Below, piece after piece: positions 1 to 11,689 of a stretch of DNA of 64,000 nt. Origin of the DNA: Membranipora membranacea (taxonomy: Eukaryota > Bryozoa > Gymnolaemata > Cheilostomatida > Membraniporidae); NCBI GenBank assembly GCA_914767715.1, contig OU612066.1, forward strand, positions 18,078,283 through 18,142,282, in the 5' to 3' direction. The translations under genes were made by a program, and so were the position numbers. Each line of letters opens with the position of its first letter. Position 1 is the first letter of the stretch. The notes beneath the pieces were generated by a model, which was not told the origin of the DNA, ran no database searches, and saw only the letters and a list, made by a program, of their open reading frames with translations.

Positions 1-731
1 ATTATGGAGCGGGAAAGCACTGCAGGTCCTTTCCAAATCAAGTGGGGGAGCAACTATACTGTTCAACCATTCGGCAATGAGGTCAGTGGTAAATCTTTTA
101 CCTTAATTTTTTTTCCACTACCCCTTTTTACGAGCGCCTTAACAAAGAAATCCTAGTAAGATTATGACGGAGAGCTAGTGTCATGTGACGCATGGAAGCA
201 TAAAGCTAGCATAATAAAAGTGCTACTACTTTTTGCTTCATGACCTGTAACAAAGGGTATATTGATTATGAGCATGTGCTCCCATTGGGCTGGCTTTTGA
301 TGATGTAAGAAATACATCCTGGAGATGAGCCATTTCTCAATCTCAGCACCCCAAAGATCTGTTTTTACCCAACCTTTTATTATCATGTCTGTTTCTCCTC
401 ATTTCTATTTGCCGAAGGCTTCACCAATCAAATCACTTGTTTGTACACCTCAAAAACTCACGAGTTTAATATGAAGACCATGATGTGGCATTACAAGTAA
501 TATGGTGTACTGAAAATCAATCTATGAAGCCATACTGTACTATAAGACTGTTGGCTCAGAATCACTCTAGCTTCTAATTATCTACATGCAGTCTAATATC
601 AAGACAGATCCCGATAATTTTGTTCAACAGAGACTTTTTATAAACCACTATTTGGTAATAATTAACTAACTGATCAGTGCAGTGCAGGAATTATTCTTAC
701 ATTTACTGTATTCAATGAATTACATACTTAC
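1..731. other. intron 1 part of X-0; repeat family P
   Basis: No exon is supported here. The stretch is homologous to 33180-34009, 48310-48960 and 51878-52525, always on the downstream side of X exon 1. Short open frames (for example 162-386) are not conserved as protein between copies, so I treat the region as non-coding intron. Confidence 0.5.
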
Positions 732-777
732 CTAATATTGCTATATAGTAAAGAAGAATTTCTCTGTTAGAAGTCAT
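732..777 (-). CDS. X-0: first coding exon of a secreted X-family gene, rest beyond left edge
   Basis: A 46-nt exon starts with ATG at 777-775 and ends at 732 in a canonical donor (GTAAGT on the minus strand). It encodes MTSNREILLYYIAIL plus one base (phase 1), the hydrophobic start of the X signal peptide. The same exon with the same donor occurs at 16606-16651, 34010-34055 and 52526-52571, which supports it as real. Exons 2-5 would lie to the left of base 1, so completeness of this gene cannot be judged. The 731 bases left of it are intron 1 sequence with no coding signal. Confidence 0.6.
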
Positions 778-3700
778 TACAAATAATGCTGTGTGAAGAC
801 TGGCTGAACCGGGTTGAACCGTTAAAATGTAGCGAGTAGCTAAAATTTGAAGTACCAATTCATCAAAATAAAGGGTGATAAAAATTCATTGTCCTTTCTT
901 CAGTACACGGATATGGTGAGTTAAAAATAGGGAATGATTTAGGCTTCAAAGGTACTTTTCTTGTTTTAGTATCCTTTGTTAGCTTTTGAGGCGATTAAAA
1001 ACCAGTTGAGGTCTACACCTTGTAGCAATATTTATGTTTTTCGCATGGTAGGTGATGCTAATCCCTCAACAAACGGTAGTGAAACTCTAAAGGAAATGTC
1101 CTAAGTAATGATGCAAACTTTTAATTTTTATTATTTATGGCTTTCGATCATTTTCACGACGGTTGATGCAAATAGGAAAGTGAACTCCACAGTGTATTGA
1201 TTATCTGTTTATTACCTGTCTGGAAACTACTACTCATTAGTTTCAAAAAAACTTTATCTTTTTCTTATTCTAGTAACCTCAGTATGTTAGCCTTTTAATA
1301 GTAATGTGAGATTGGCCTGTGGCGAGGAGGAAATAATTACAGATGGAGGAGTTGCTGTTTCTTGCCAGGATTTTCCTAACAAAGGGCAGGTGATTTGTGG
1401 CCATCAGCTTCATTGGGTAGACCTTGTGACGGATACTTATGTACATTCTGAAGATTAATTGTTTCTTAATAACCCAACATCTACATACAGTATGAGGCGG
1501 TGGTACCACTGTATTAGGATAAAACAGACAACATTAGTGTGGTTCTTACAATTAAAGAAGGTCCTGAAATTCCTATAAAATTGTCCCTCCCGGAAAACTG
1601 AGCTGCTGCAGTGTTAAACAATATCAGTAAAAATAAACAACCATACAATAGAACCAAACATACAAATATTCAAGAATAGATTGACATGTCATGCATCGGC
1701 AGCATTTGTAGTTTAATTTAGAGTAAACATTAGTGTCACATCGCACCTTATTTTTTATCAGTTTTATGGCAGCGTCATCATTTTCAATAAATTGCCCCAG
1801 CAATTTCACACCTAATCTCAACGAACATATTTATTGGCTCAACATTAACTTTGATGAGTCGATGTTGTGTTTATAGAACTTAACCAGGAAAAAAACTTTT
1901 TGTATCAGGATAATTGTTAACGCAGCCAGGGAAAGGTTTTTTTCAGAGATTTATTGCAAATTAATCCTAAATATTAAGCTGCTTATCGACCCGCACAGTG
2001 TATTGTTATAAGCAGTTTTTTGCTAGTATACGTAAAAACGCAGGTGAATTTTGTTCATACCCTCCCATTGGGTAATTCCATGGACTTAATTCTTAGCCTA
2101 TGGGTAATTCTCATTCTAGAAAACAAAGGGATTGTCATCAAAGATTATTCATTTCACAGTTAATCCTCTATTTAACATCTGCAATTACGTAAATGCTACT
2201 TGTAATTTCCTTCTTTTTTATTGTTTGAGCAATAGTGGTAGGCTCACCTAAGGAGCTATAGAATAATTAATTTTGCTCACTTAGCTGTTGTGGTTTCTAT
2301 AAAATAGATTCTTCGCATTGGCATTACTCTTAACATGTTGGGCGGGCAAGATACTCGCGGCTCAGACTAATCGCCAGTACGTTGACTAAAATAGTGTTCT
2401 ACAAAACCTCTTTGAAAAAAGGAATCATACTTACACTGCCCTCTTCAACTGTCTACTGAGCCACAGGAATGATGTTTGTGGAGGGGACAAAAATGTTGTG
2501 ACAAAATTTGAGCTTTGTTGTGATGTGTTGTGTTGTGACCAACTCGCCACAAATTCCCATGCACAAAGTGATTGCCTGAATACACATTATTGCTGGAAAA
2601 GGATGTACCATGGCTCTCCAAAGAGTCGGCAACAATAACAAATGCGATGGAATTGAAAACAGAAGGAAGACCGAGAGTAAATCCTTAAAATTTATTCAGG
2701 AAATCTTTAGAAGTGGATAATGCAGTGATAATATTATTTATTTTTTGCCAATGTAAGTAACAAATTCATTATGCTTCGTTGTTTGAGATAGCACCCACTT
2801 TTTAATCCATAATAAGACAAAGGATAGGTAGGATTGCAATGATATGTTACAGCTCTTAATTTGTCCCTATATAGCCTACCTAACAAAGTTAAACTGATAT
2901 TGTTGGAGAAAAAATTTCATTTCAAGTAAACATTCAAGAAAATGACGCTTTGAAAATCACACCATCTATTATGAGCTTTATAATCCAACATCTTGTTTTT
3001 GCAGGTGATTCTATAGAATCAAATTTTACTGCAAAACAAACCATCACTCACAACAGACAAAGTCGTTCATAGGGTCACTGTGACCTTTTTAAAGTTGAAG
3101 CCTAAATCAACATTTTTTTCCCCTTTTTCTCATAGTTAATTCAGGTTCAATCCAAACAGATCCTGCTAATTTATTGAAAAGCTGGACACAGAGATGAACC
3201 TGATATCAATTCTGTTCATCTTCAAGGTTGAGTTTTACTTTGGCCCAAAAGACCATTTAAGCCAAAGGATTTCCACTCTAGGAAGCTGGTTACTTTCCAG
3301 TACGACATTGGTTTTGACTGGCACAATTTGTTGGTGAGAAAAGATGATATAACGTTGAAAACTAACGGAAACTTATCAAGGCCACTGTTACATAGTGCAA
3401 AGTTATGGGGGAAAATCGAAGGAAATTTCTTCGTTACCACTGAAAATTGCCTGAGATTTTATGGCCGGATTTTCCCCTAGTAAAGTCTCTTTTGGCACCA
3501 TTTGGGAGTCAGATTCATTTAATGATTTAGAGACTACTACTTATCCTGTTTGAAAGCTGATCATTCCCACGATCTAGAGATCAACAGTTGCGTTTGGAGG
3601 CCAATCTTGAAGCCAGTGACTAACAATCACTAAGATTTAACTTGTCACAGCTGGGGTGAATCGTTATTCACCAAAAATGTCGGCGTCCTATTCTTCGCCA

Positions 3701-5204
3701 AAAGACCTTACTCAGAATTATTTTTATTCAAAAATGATGACCTTTTACTAGAATATTTCTGATGTGTTGTACAAATAAATACCGGAATCAAATGATGAAG
3801 TTGCAGCCCGTTGATTGATTATGCAGTAATAATTGACATGAGAAAAAATTAACATTTTGCAAAATGGATTTTTTGGATTTAAATTGTTGTATATTTTGGA
3901 GTTGGCCCTCCTTGATCCACAGGCCCCCTCCTGATATGCGTGTCTGTAATGGAGCACAGTCCATGTAGACTAATGTCTAAAAACTTACTTTGAAGTCTGG
4001 TATGTGGTCCTGATTGGCTAACCAACTACATACATATTGAGGTGCAAAGGTCATTACCTTCCTTTCATTGCTTTACCTCTGACCAAGTGACAGTGGAGCT
4101 TAGAATATTGAAAAACCCTCCAGCCTCCCCGTTTACCACCCTACATGTCTGTACTCACATTTTGTTTTGTATAGTTGTAGATAGAGTGGAAAGAGTGTCA
4201 TTGGGACACCATTTGGAGTGAAAGACCCTTATTGAACGATTTGGAGACCAACGCATATCCTGTTTGAAGGCTGATCATCCCCACGATCTAGAGATCAACA
4301 GTTGCGTTTGGAGGCCAATCTTGAAGCCAGTGACTAACAATCACTAAGATTTAATTTGTCACAGCTGGGGTGAATCGGTATTCACCAAAAATGTCGGCGT
4401 CCTATTCTTCGCCAAAAGACCTTACTCAGAATTATTTTTATTCAAAAATGATGACCTTTTACTGGAATGTTTTTGATGTGTTCTACAAATAAATACCGGA
4501 ATCAAATGACGAAGTTGCAGCCCGTTGATTGATTATGCAGCAATAATTGACATGAGAAAAAAGAATATACTTCTGCAGCTACATCTTATAGCCGGATATA
4601 CAGTGTCAATCAACATCAGTAGTGAAAAAGAAACAACCATACAATACAACAAAACAGCCAGTTACCGACAAATATTCATGAATAGATTGACGTGTCATGA
4701 TCGCCCGCATCTGTAGTTTAATTAAGAGTAATTTTTTGGGTCACATCACACCTTTTTTTTATCAGTTTATTTGGCTGCTTCATCATTTTCAATACCAATT
4801 TCAATTCCGCACCGTATCTCAACAAACATATTTATTGGCTCAACATAAACATTGATGACTTGAGTTTGACATTGTGTGGGAAGAACCCAACCAGGATATA
4901 ATTAGTAACTCCACCATTCCTATATTCTCACTGCCAAGGAAAGGTTTTTTTCAGAGTTTAATGGCAAATTGAGCTGCTGCTGCTGCTGTCTGAACATTGT
5001 TATTAGCAGTTTTTTTGCTATTTTACGTAGCTAAAATGCAGGTGAATTTTGTTCAATCCCTCCCATAGGGTAATTCTTATTCTTGAAGACAAAGGGATTG
5101 TCATCGAAGATTATTCGTTACACAATTAATCCTCTATTTAGCATCTGAAAGTACAGTAATTGCTCCTTGTAATTTCCTCCTTATTAATTGTTTATGCCTA
5201 TAGA
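778..5204. repeat. intergenic spacer between Y-A and X-0, made of repeat families P and R
   Basis: No supported gene. Bases 778-1580 are the upstream flank of X exon 1 and recur upstream of every X exon 1. Bases 1590-2250 and 4545-5190 are two diverged copies of a repeat (family R) that also occurs near 17640-18420, 35000-35750, 38400-39260, 49930-50650, 53450-54190 and 56470-57110. About 350 bp starting near 3494 is repeated at 4206, a 711-bp offset. The section 2640-3500 has no recognised content; its only close relative in the window is 54570-55420. Confidence 0.55.
3494..4560. repeat. pair of direct repeats of about 350 bp, 711 bp apart
   Basis: Bases 3494-3860 and 4206-4560 share long identical runs, including the blocks around CCACGATCTAGAGATCAACA and the following 250 bases, down to the 'GTTGCAGCCCGTTGATTGAT' segment. 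The same pair exists in the duplicated block at about 55418-55775 and 56130-56480, so it predates that duplication. It is absent from the 34-40 kb spacer. Confidence 0.7.
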
Positions 5205-6170
5205 TTAGATTAGATTTTATTGATACATTCGTTATCAATGATGATAGTGTGGAATGTGTACAACGGTGAAAAAAATACTAAGAGCGGTGATTGTTGAAAT
5301 ATGTCATAAAAAAAGGAAAAAACGATTTGGCACGCTTTTGTGTTCTACATTTCTTAGGTCTAAAAATGGTATTATTGCGAGAGGAAACCCTACTAAAATT
5401 TCTTGGTATTCGATTATAAAGTGGATGGGTCGGATCATCAGCTATTCGTAAAAAATGGCACTTCGAGAGTTCAAAAATAAAATCATATACGGTGGGCAAA
5501 GCTAAAACTTGTAATCTCTCACTATAACTAAGATCAGGTAAAATCATCCTGCTAGCTGATCGCTGTATTCTTTCTAATCTATCCCTGTCTTGATCAGATA
5601 ACATAAAAAACCAAGCAGGGGAGGCATACGTGATTAGGGATCGGATGTTGGCACAGTAGTATCGTTTAAGTCCTTCTCTATTCATACCAAGGACTTTCAG
5701 TTGGCGTAACAGAAAAAGCCTTGAATTGCAACTTGAAACAATGCTGTCAACATTATTACTAAAAGTTAGATGTTTGTCAACGTGTATGCCTAAAAAACTT
5801 GGTATCCGTAGAAGGTTGAACACTTACTGAATCATCAACAAAAATAGTCTCATCATAATTAGTACGACCATTAAATTAAACATTCATAATGACCAGTCTT
5901 GTTAGCATTCAAAAGCATCATATTATCTACGGCCCATTTCATAGTATGGGTGACAGCTTCAGCTACGCTTTCTCCTTGATTGCTAAATGTTTTATAAAAA
6001 GTTGTATCATCTGCGTATTGTACCATATTGTAGCCGCCTAGACTTAGGTCATTAACATAAAAAAGCCATTGTAGGGGGCCTAGCTTAGCGCCCTGAGGTG
6101 CACCTACAGATATGTCTATATAATCAGAAAAACTTTGATTGACTTTCACGCACTGTTTCCTTTGCTCTAA
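5205..6170 (-). mobile_element. 5'-truncated non-LTR retrotransposon (LINE) with reverse transcriptase fragment, copy 1
   Basis: Minus-strand frames 6149-5871 and 5823-5278 encode the middle and end of a LINE reverse transcriptase. Motif B (GAPQGAKLGPL) and the catalytic motif C (VQYADDTTFY) are visible. They are followed by the usual C-terminal thumb region (FLGIHVDKHLTF, then RYYCANIRSLITYASPAW). The 3' end at 5205-5224 is a short ATCTA-type tandem tail (TAGATTAGATTAGATTTTAT on the plus strand), typical of CR1/L2-like elements. The protein is broken: the two frames do not join, and an extra A near 5790 relative to the copy at 57.7 kb adds another frameshift. The homologous spacer at 39.1-39.8 kb lacks the element, which defines its limits approximately. 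It is dead and not autonomous. Confidence 0.8.
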
Positions 6171-6670
6171 AAAATTGACCCATTTAATGAGGAGAAGATT
6201 ATTTCGATATAAACAACTTTAAAAATTTCCACGTCACGTCACCATAAATATCAATCTCAACAAGATGAATCATAATTATCTAATTTACTGCTTATATGTA
6301 CATGGAGGATAATTCATAGAGTGTGTGAGAGGTACCAGCTAAGTCACATTGTGGAAACGATTGAATAATGTATCAGAAAAAACAGGAACTGCAAAATCTA
6401 TAAATTGAAGTAAAAAAAATATAAATGGTAAATGGAAATAGTAAAATATAACGAGCAAAATAGAGAAATCAACAATAAATATTTTATAAAAATTATGAAA
6501 TACAATGAATTATTTGGAATGATAAAAACAGAATTGAATGTATTAAAATTAACAAATCTGCTCGCAGTGTGTGTCCCTAAAAAACAGTTCATTGGGAAGG
6601 AGCTTTGGCGCTGAGGCTCTTGAGATCCAAAGCTCCTAGCTCTGATTTTCAATTTTTCATGGATCTTTGG
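6171..6670. other. 3' flank/UTR of Y-A
   Basis: AT-rich sequence immediately downstream of the Y-A stop. It is nearly identical at 39775-40250 and 58096-58576, and a diverged version lies at 18600-18928. An 84-codon frame (6652-6398) starts at TTG, overlaps low-complexity AT sequence and is conserved only as DNA, so it is taken as 3' UTR. No clear polyadenylation signal was identified. Confidence 0.45.
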
Positions 6671-7629
6671 CTAATACAGTGACAGTACTTGTTTGGCGTT
6701 ATAGTTTGTATGCAGTTTCAACTCCATCTTATCAGAAATAACAGTCACAAAAATATTTGCATGTGGATGTGATGCCTGCTTTGTTTCACTCTCCTGTCTT
6801 GCAACAACATCCAGTGTCTCTTCTCTTTGGTCAGTGATGTACACATCATGTGCGTACTCCGGAACACCAGATTTAGTAATACAACTTTGGTTGTCACAGA
6901 GCACATACTGGTTTTCCATTTGCTCTTCACAATGATCTGACATTGGTAAGGCAAACTGTGGTGTGGGATGGGGTAGCTTGTTCGCTGGGTTACCATGAAC
7001 TAATACTGGTGTTTTGGATGATTGGTGGCTATGGGCTAGTACCTCAACATAGTACGGTTCATTTTGTCCAGTGATGGATGGTTTACAATGATTTTCTGAC
7101 TCAGGGATTGGGAAAAAACTTGGATTATCACAATATGGTGATGGGTCTTCATTCTGCATGTTTTGCTGTCGAGTAGTTTGGAGGGACAGACGTGGTCTTG
7201 GACGGGGTGGCATTGTCTGAGATCTGTCATTTAACTTCGGTATTGACAGCCGTGGCCTGGGACGACGTGGTGCTACAGGAGGCCTCTCATCAAATACTGC
7301 TGATGATTTTGTAATCGATCCTTCCTTGTAATATTCACGAACATCTGCATAGCAGTAATCATCTGATTCTGAGGTACCACTCTGAGCTCGATGTACCTGC
7401 ACTGTGGGTTCTCTAGACTGTGGTAGAGGAGGAAGTGGCATGTCTTTAACAATTCTAATATGTCCAGATCTTTCCTCACTTGTTTCAGCTCTACTCCCTT
7501 CAATGCCAGTCACTCCTTCATCTTCTGCATCCCTGTTATATGAGCTCAGCTCCACTTCTGAAAATATTTATAAGAGTTTGCGCTTTGTTAACTTGCGGTT
7601 TTGTGAATTTTAATGATCAGCACATTGGG

Positions 7630-7790
7630 CGACATGCATATGCATTGTATTCATGAGGCATACTTCTAACGCACTCAATTGAATTTACAAACATTAGGCG
7701 CTAAACACTAGGATAAAATTTAACCACAAGGTTTCATTCATGATTAGCAGTCATCCTCTCAATAGGTATAACAGGACAAATCCATGAAAA
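7630..7790. repeat. intron 5 segment present in opposite orientation in Y-B and Y-C
   Basis: The stretch containing ACCACAAGGTTTCATTCATG runs in this orientation in Y-A, Y-D (about 41225-41390) and Y-E (about 59551-59712). In Y-B (about 20005-20172) and Y-C (about 25583-25744) its reverse complement is found (CATGAATGAAACCTTGTGGT in Y-B). A short intronic inversion therefore separates the two groups of copies. Confidence 0.75.
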
Positions 7791-9949
7791 TATTACACGA
7801 ATTTATAACATGCAAGGTTTATCTTCATAAAGACGTACTGATATCCTTAGGATCCAGTAAGATTACTAGGTAGGTCAAATACATGCGGCTATTATCAATA
7901 AAGAGACCAACACATCATCACTCTATAATTGTTATCACCATGCGCCAGGTTGATATTTCATATTCTTGGTAGATAATTGAAACACTTCATTGGTATTCAA
8001 GTATATATATATTAACACACATTTACTAGAATCAACCTTCAAAAGTATTGACAGAGTGGGAGGGATTTCTGTGTGTTCTCCGAGTTGTCTTATTTAAAGT
8101 TCGTCTTTTCATGTTTCTAGCGCGGAGGCAGAAAACAGTCAGGGCTATTCCCGATAAACAAAGAATCACTGCGCCTACAGTACTCCCAACTATGACACCT
8201 GAAAACATAATGACCACAATCCATGTTCATTCATATGACTATTCTGCGATTCATCAGTTCGCGGATCATGAAGTTGCCTGATGACGATTGTCTAATTTCA
8301 AACATATGCAATTCTAACCCAGATTGGTATTTTTTCATTTCCCACAATAAATGGAATATCATTCTTTTATAAGCAATAGAATGGATTGTGACACGGCTGG
8401 TCACTTGTCAGAAGATATTTCATATAGCCTCAATAAATAGTGTATCAGGGAATTCACATCACAATGCAGGATGTAATAAGATATACTACACTTGCCTGTG
8501 TCTGTAGGGTCATTGTTTGGAGCGGCACTGGTTGAAATATTATTAGATACTGTCGTGTTGCCATCGTTGTAGAAAACGCTGACTGCAAAATCAACAATTC
8601 CATCGATGAACATATTGCCAATAAGTCAAGAAGTAGATTTGCACATCGAAATGGGCATACTAGAGTTTGCAGAGATGTTTATACAAGCATAATTTAAACA
8701 GAATGGATTTTCCACATTTTATATAATGTTAACTACTGTTAACATTTTCCCTTGAATTCTCCCTGAACTATATGTTTGGTTGAAAATAAAAAAAAGATTC
8801 AAATTCTATAACAATGACTTACCATTATACTTGAGGGTGGTTATCTGACCTTGACTTCTTTCAATAGCATACAAGTCATTTCCTCTTGTTTGATAATCGG
8901 CCAAAACCGGTACAAGCATCTGTTTCTGGTTACACTCAGTATGATTGCAGGGCAAACTGGTCACTCCCTCTGCTACCTTTGTGTAGTCTCCAGTGTCTGT
9001 GTTGACTAGAAGCATCCCTTGGGCGGCAGTTACGCAGAGCAGTGCCTTTTCACCTATACTTACAGCTTGCAAAATTGTACCAGGTTTCCCATTAAGACTG
9101 ACAGAAGTAATCTCTAATCTCAAGAAGTCCACATGACTGACTGTAATATTTGTGCTTTCTTGAATTGTAGATGCCCCTGAGAAATTATTGCTAAATGCCA
9201 TCGCATCAATATTTCCAAAAGAACTCATGAGTTGAAATGGGGAAGTTGGAAAGTTTTCAGCAGAGAGGTTAACTTGGTAGATTGTTGAAGCAGCAGTGTA
9301 CTATACAAGATTATTGGCAGAATCTACAGAAGTTGGTCCGAAATGAAGTGATCTAAGGTGACTGCAGTTTAAAGATGTTTGATTTGGTTGGTTGTTGCAA
9401 AAAGATTCGGGTAGGTTGATTGTTTTGTTGTCCCTGTTCCCAGTGGAATAGACTTTGACTGAGTTTTTTTCACGGACAAGGAACGTTTTGTTGCCAATCT
9501 GTTGAAAGCTTTTGATTTCTTTATCGGTTGTCAGGATCTGTCTTGACTTTTGCTGTCTTTTGTTCTTACTGTAAATTCTCTTATTCTGTGAGTAGTAGAA
9601 TTTGTCGTCAAATCTTCTGTCAGGCTGACTTGCTGTCATGCGGTTGAGATCTGTCAAGTTTACATCCAGTTTGTGTGAAACTTCCAAGTTCAGAATCATG
9701 CTGCAAAGATAGAGAAAAATATGTAGTCAATAAAAGAAGGGGATAACCAGATAGCCAGTTACAGGCTAATGTGAACATTGCCCGGCTCTAGTTTTCCTTC
9801 TCCACCGCATGACCCCACCGACAATGCAGGGAAGCATGCCAACCCGAAACTGGTCTAGACATCACCCACAGCCCTCCTACCATAAGCACCATGGCGACAG
9901 GCAGAGAAGACTCCTCCCATCCCAATAGGTACATGAACAGGAGCTATGG

Positions 9950-10130
9950 CACATATCACAAAAAAACCGAATTCAACTTTTTATTGAGTTCAGCAATGGG
10001 GTTAGCGAATGAAAAACTTAGCATCACATTTTTTATAAAGTGGTTTTACACGTGTATGTCTGGGAAAACAGACTTTTGAATAGATGATTTATTAAACACG
10101 CTAGTACTGGATGAAGTCTATTTTTATTGT
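9950..10130 (-). mobile_element. old LINE reverse transcriptase remnant in intron 2 of Y-A
   Basis: On the minus strand a conceptual reading with frameshifts gives HPVLACLINHLF and KPLYKK, matching the segment before the palm of a LINE reverse transcriptase. The longer version in Y-D (43560-43990) makes the identity clear. Equivalent remnants are in Y-B (about 22540-22715) and Y-E (about 61850-62030). None was recognised in Y-C intron 2. Confidence 0.5.
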
Positions 10131-10557
10131 TGTTTAAAGATTTGATGTAAAAGCTAGGGACATAAATAGGCTCAACTTAACCAATAAAAGCCAATAAAAA
10201 ATACCCACAACATTGAAAACAGAGCACTTATGACAGAATAGCCCTGAACCTATAGATCTCAGTCTTCAGACAGAGACAGACTTTGCAATTTTAACCCACA
10301 TTCTTTTAACCCTGGAGATGAGGTATAAAGGTAGAAATAATACAGGAGATAGGAGAAAGATAATAATATGTAAACAATTAATTGATCAGTTATGTGGAGT
10401 CTTTCTGTCTCTTAACACGCGAGTCACACATACCTGGATACTCGAGCAGTCGATGCAGTCTTGTAGCTGAGATTATTGTTAGAGACTTCTCCAGTCACTC
10501 CACACCACAGTACGAATAGAAACTACAAACAATATATCATAGTCAGTACTTTAATCA

Positions 10558-11290
10558 GTTAAAGGGTTCCAAACAACTTCTCATTGATTAATAGCAGGCT
10601 GTCCCTTCTGCATAGGGAAAAAGACAAAATCTAATTCGGATGATTGTTCAGCCAGAATTCTTGTGAAACATTTCTCCGATCAGGTACTCAAACTCAGCTA
10701 AAATAGAATACCACAGAGCAGTTACCTGTTCCTGTTATTATTTAGCCTGTGCTCTAACATCATAACAGCAATGTCTTGGGACCTCCCCTAAACTGAAGTG
10801 TTACCAAGCTTAGAGTCAGCAACTACTTTGAGCTTTGCATCGCGTAATGCACAAAGCTGATGCTACCCAGCAAATTATTTACTACCCATTAATGCATTGC
10901 TGCAAAACCTTGGTTGCCCTTTCAAAAAGTTCTCATCGATTGATAGCAGATTGCACATATGCATAGGGAAAAAGACCAAATCAAAATCGTTTGATTATTC
11001 AATGAGAATTTTTTTTTTAACATTTGATCCATCATGTGAAATTATGCTGCTCAAAATCAACTAATATGGAACCACACAGAGCAGTTTCCTGTTCCTGTTA
11101 AATTTAGCCTGTGCTCTATCATCATCACAGCAATATCTTTGATCCTCCCCTAAACTGAAGTATAACTCAGTCAAGAGTCAGCAACTACTTTGTGAGATTT
11201 GCATTGTGTCATGCACAAATCTGATGCTGCATAGATCATTCTTTACTACACATTTATGCATTGCTGCGAAACCCTGGTTGCCACTTAAGA
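10558..11290. repeat. two tandem ~365-bp units in intron 1 of Y-A
   Basis: Units 10558-10925 and 10926-11290 align along their length. Both contain GCATAGGGAAAAAGAC, CAGTTxCCTGTTCCTGTTA, CCTCCCCTAAACTGAAGT, GAGTCAGCAACTACTTTG and TTAATGCATTGCTGC-like blocks. The pair is also in Y-E (about 62480-63220) and in Y-B (about 23115-24660, interrupted by an insertion). It is not seen in Y-C or Y-D. Confidence 0.7.
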
Positions 11291-11678
11291 TGCAGTCCAT
11301 CATAAGTAAACTGATGAGGCTTTGCCAGACCTTGAAATGATGACATCCTAAACTTGAATTAGTGAAATATAAATTAGATTAATCCTCTGTGCCTTCTATC
11401 AGCCACTTTGACTCAGTTGATATTAATGAGATAAATGACTCTAATCAGTCGCACAGTTAGAGCATCTTACTTTTGTCAGATACAAAAATGAATGCAATGA
11501 TAACACAACTACGATAATGCCTACCTGGATGGTGTTTGCTACACTCCATATCATTCTGATTATTGTTACTATCAAGTCAAATGAAGAAAATGTTGTTGTT
11601 TCTGTATTGTAGCGGTTTTACACAAAGCGTGTGATAAACGCTATACTCAAAATGCTTGAACAATAGAATTGATCGACG

Positions 11679-11685
11679 TTTTATA
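11679..11685 (-). promoter_or_regulatory. TATA box upstream of Y-A
   Basis: TATAAAA on the minus strand, 125 bp before the Y-A ATG, inside a block (about 11640-11830) conserved upstream of all four Y genes that keep exon 1. The same box occurs at 29657-29663 (Y-C), 45167-45173 (Y-D) and 63606-63612 (Y-E). Its constant position is what supports it. No transcription data are available. Confidence 0.45.
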
Positions 11686-11689
11686 CAAC

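Larger units (their letters stand above)
6671..11554 (-). pseudogene. Y-A: receptor-family gene with premature stop in the ectodomain exon
   Basis: Six exons are recognisable: 11554-11525, 10522-10434, 9700-8823, 8582-8496, 8198-8037 and 7557-6671. All splice phases match the intact paralogues. Exons 1+2 give the signal peptide MIWSVANTIQFLFVLWCGVTG. Exon 3 is the propeller-like ectodomain, exon 5 carries the transmembrane helix (GVIVGSTVGAVILCLSGIAL) followed by RARNMKRR, and exon 6 is the tyrosine- and proline-rich tail. A TAG at 9303-9301 would end the protein after about 172 residues; sister copy Y-E reads Tyr there. A missing base near 6690 also changes the last ~15 residues compared with Y-D and Y-E. 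Intron 4 has a GC donor (8495-8494). The tail reads MPLPPLP where Y-B, Y-C and Y-E read RPLPPLP. It is either a recent pseudogene, a truncated soluble form, or carries a sequencing error; the two independent lesions favour decay. Confidence 0.75.

Noticed and set aside
1279-1509. 76-codon frame recurring in several spacers (also near 34565, 49482, 53111)
   Set aside because: Recurs as part of repeat family P; frames differ in length and end differently in each copy, with no splice-site or protein-level conservation.
6398-6652. 84-codon hydrophobic frame just after the Y-A stop, repeated after Y-D and Y-E
   Set aside because: Starts at TTG, AT-rich low-complexity translation, conserved only because the DNA blocks are duplicated; best seen as 3' UTR.
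6671-7557. Canonical ITAM or ITIM motifs in the Y tail
   Set aside because: Tyrosines are followed by V or C at +3 (YADV, YVEV, YVLC) but lack the spacing of an ITAM and the -2 hydrophobic residue of an ITIM.
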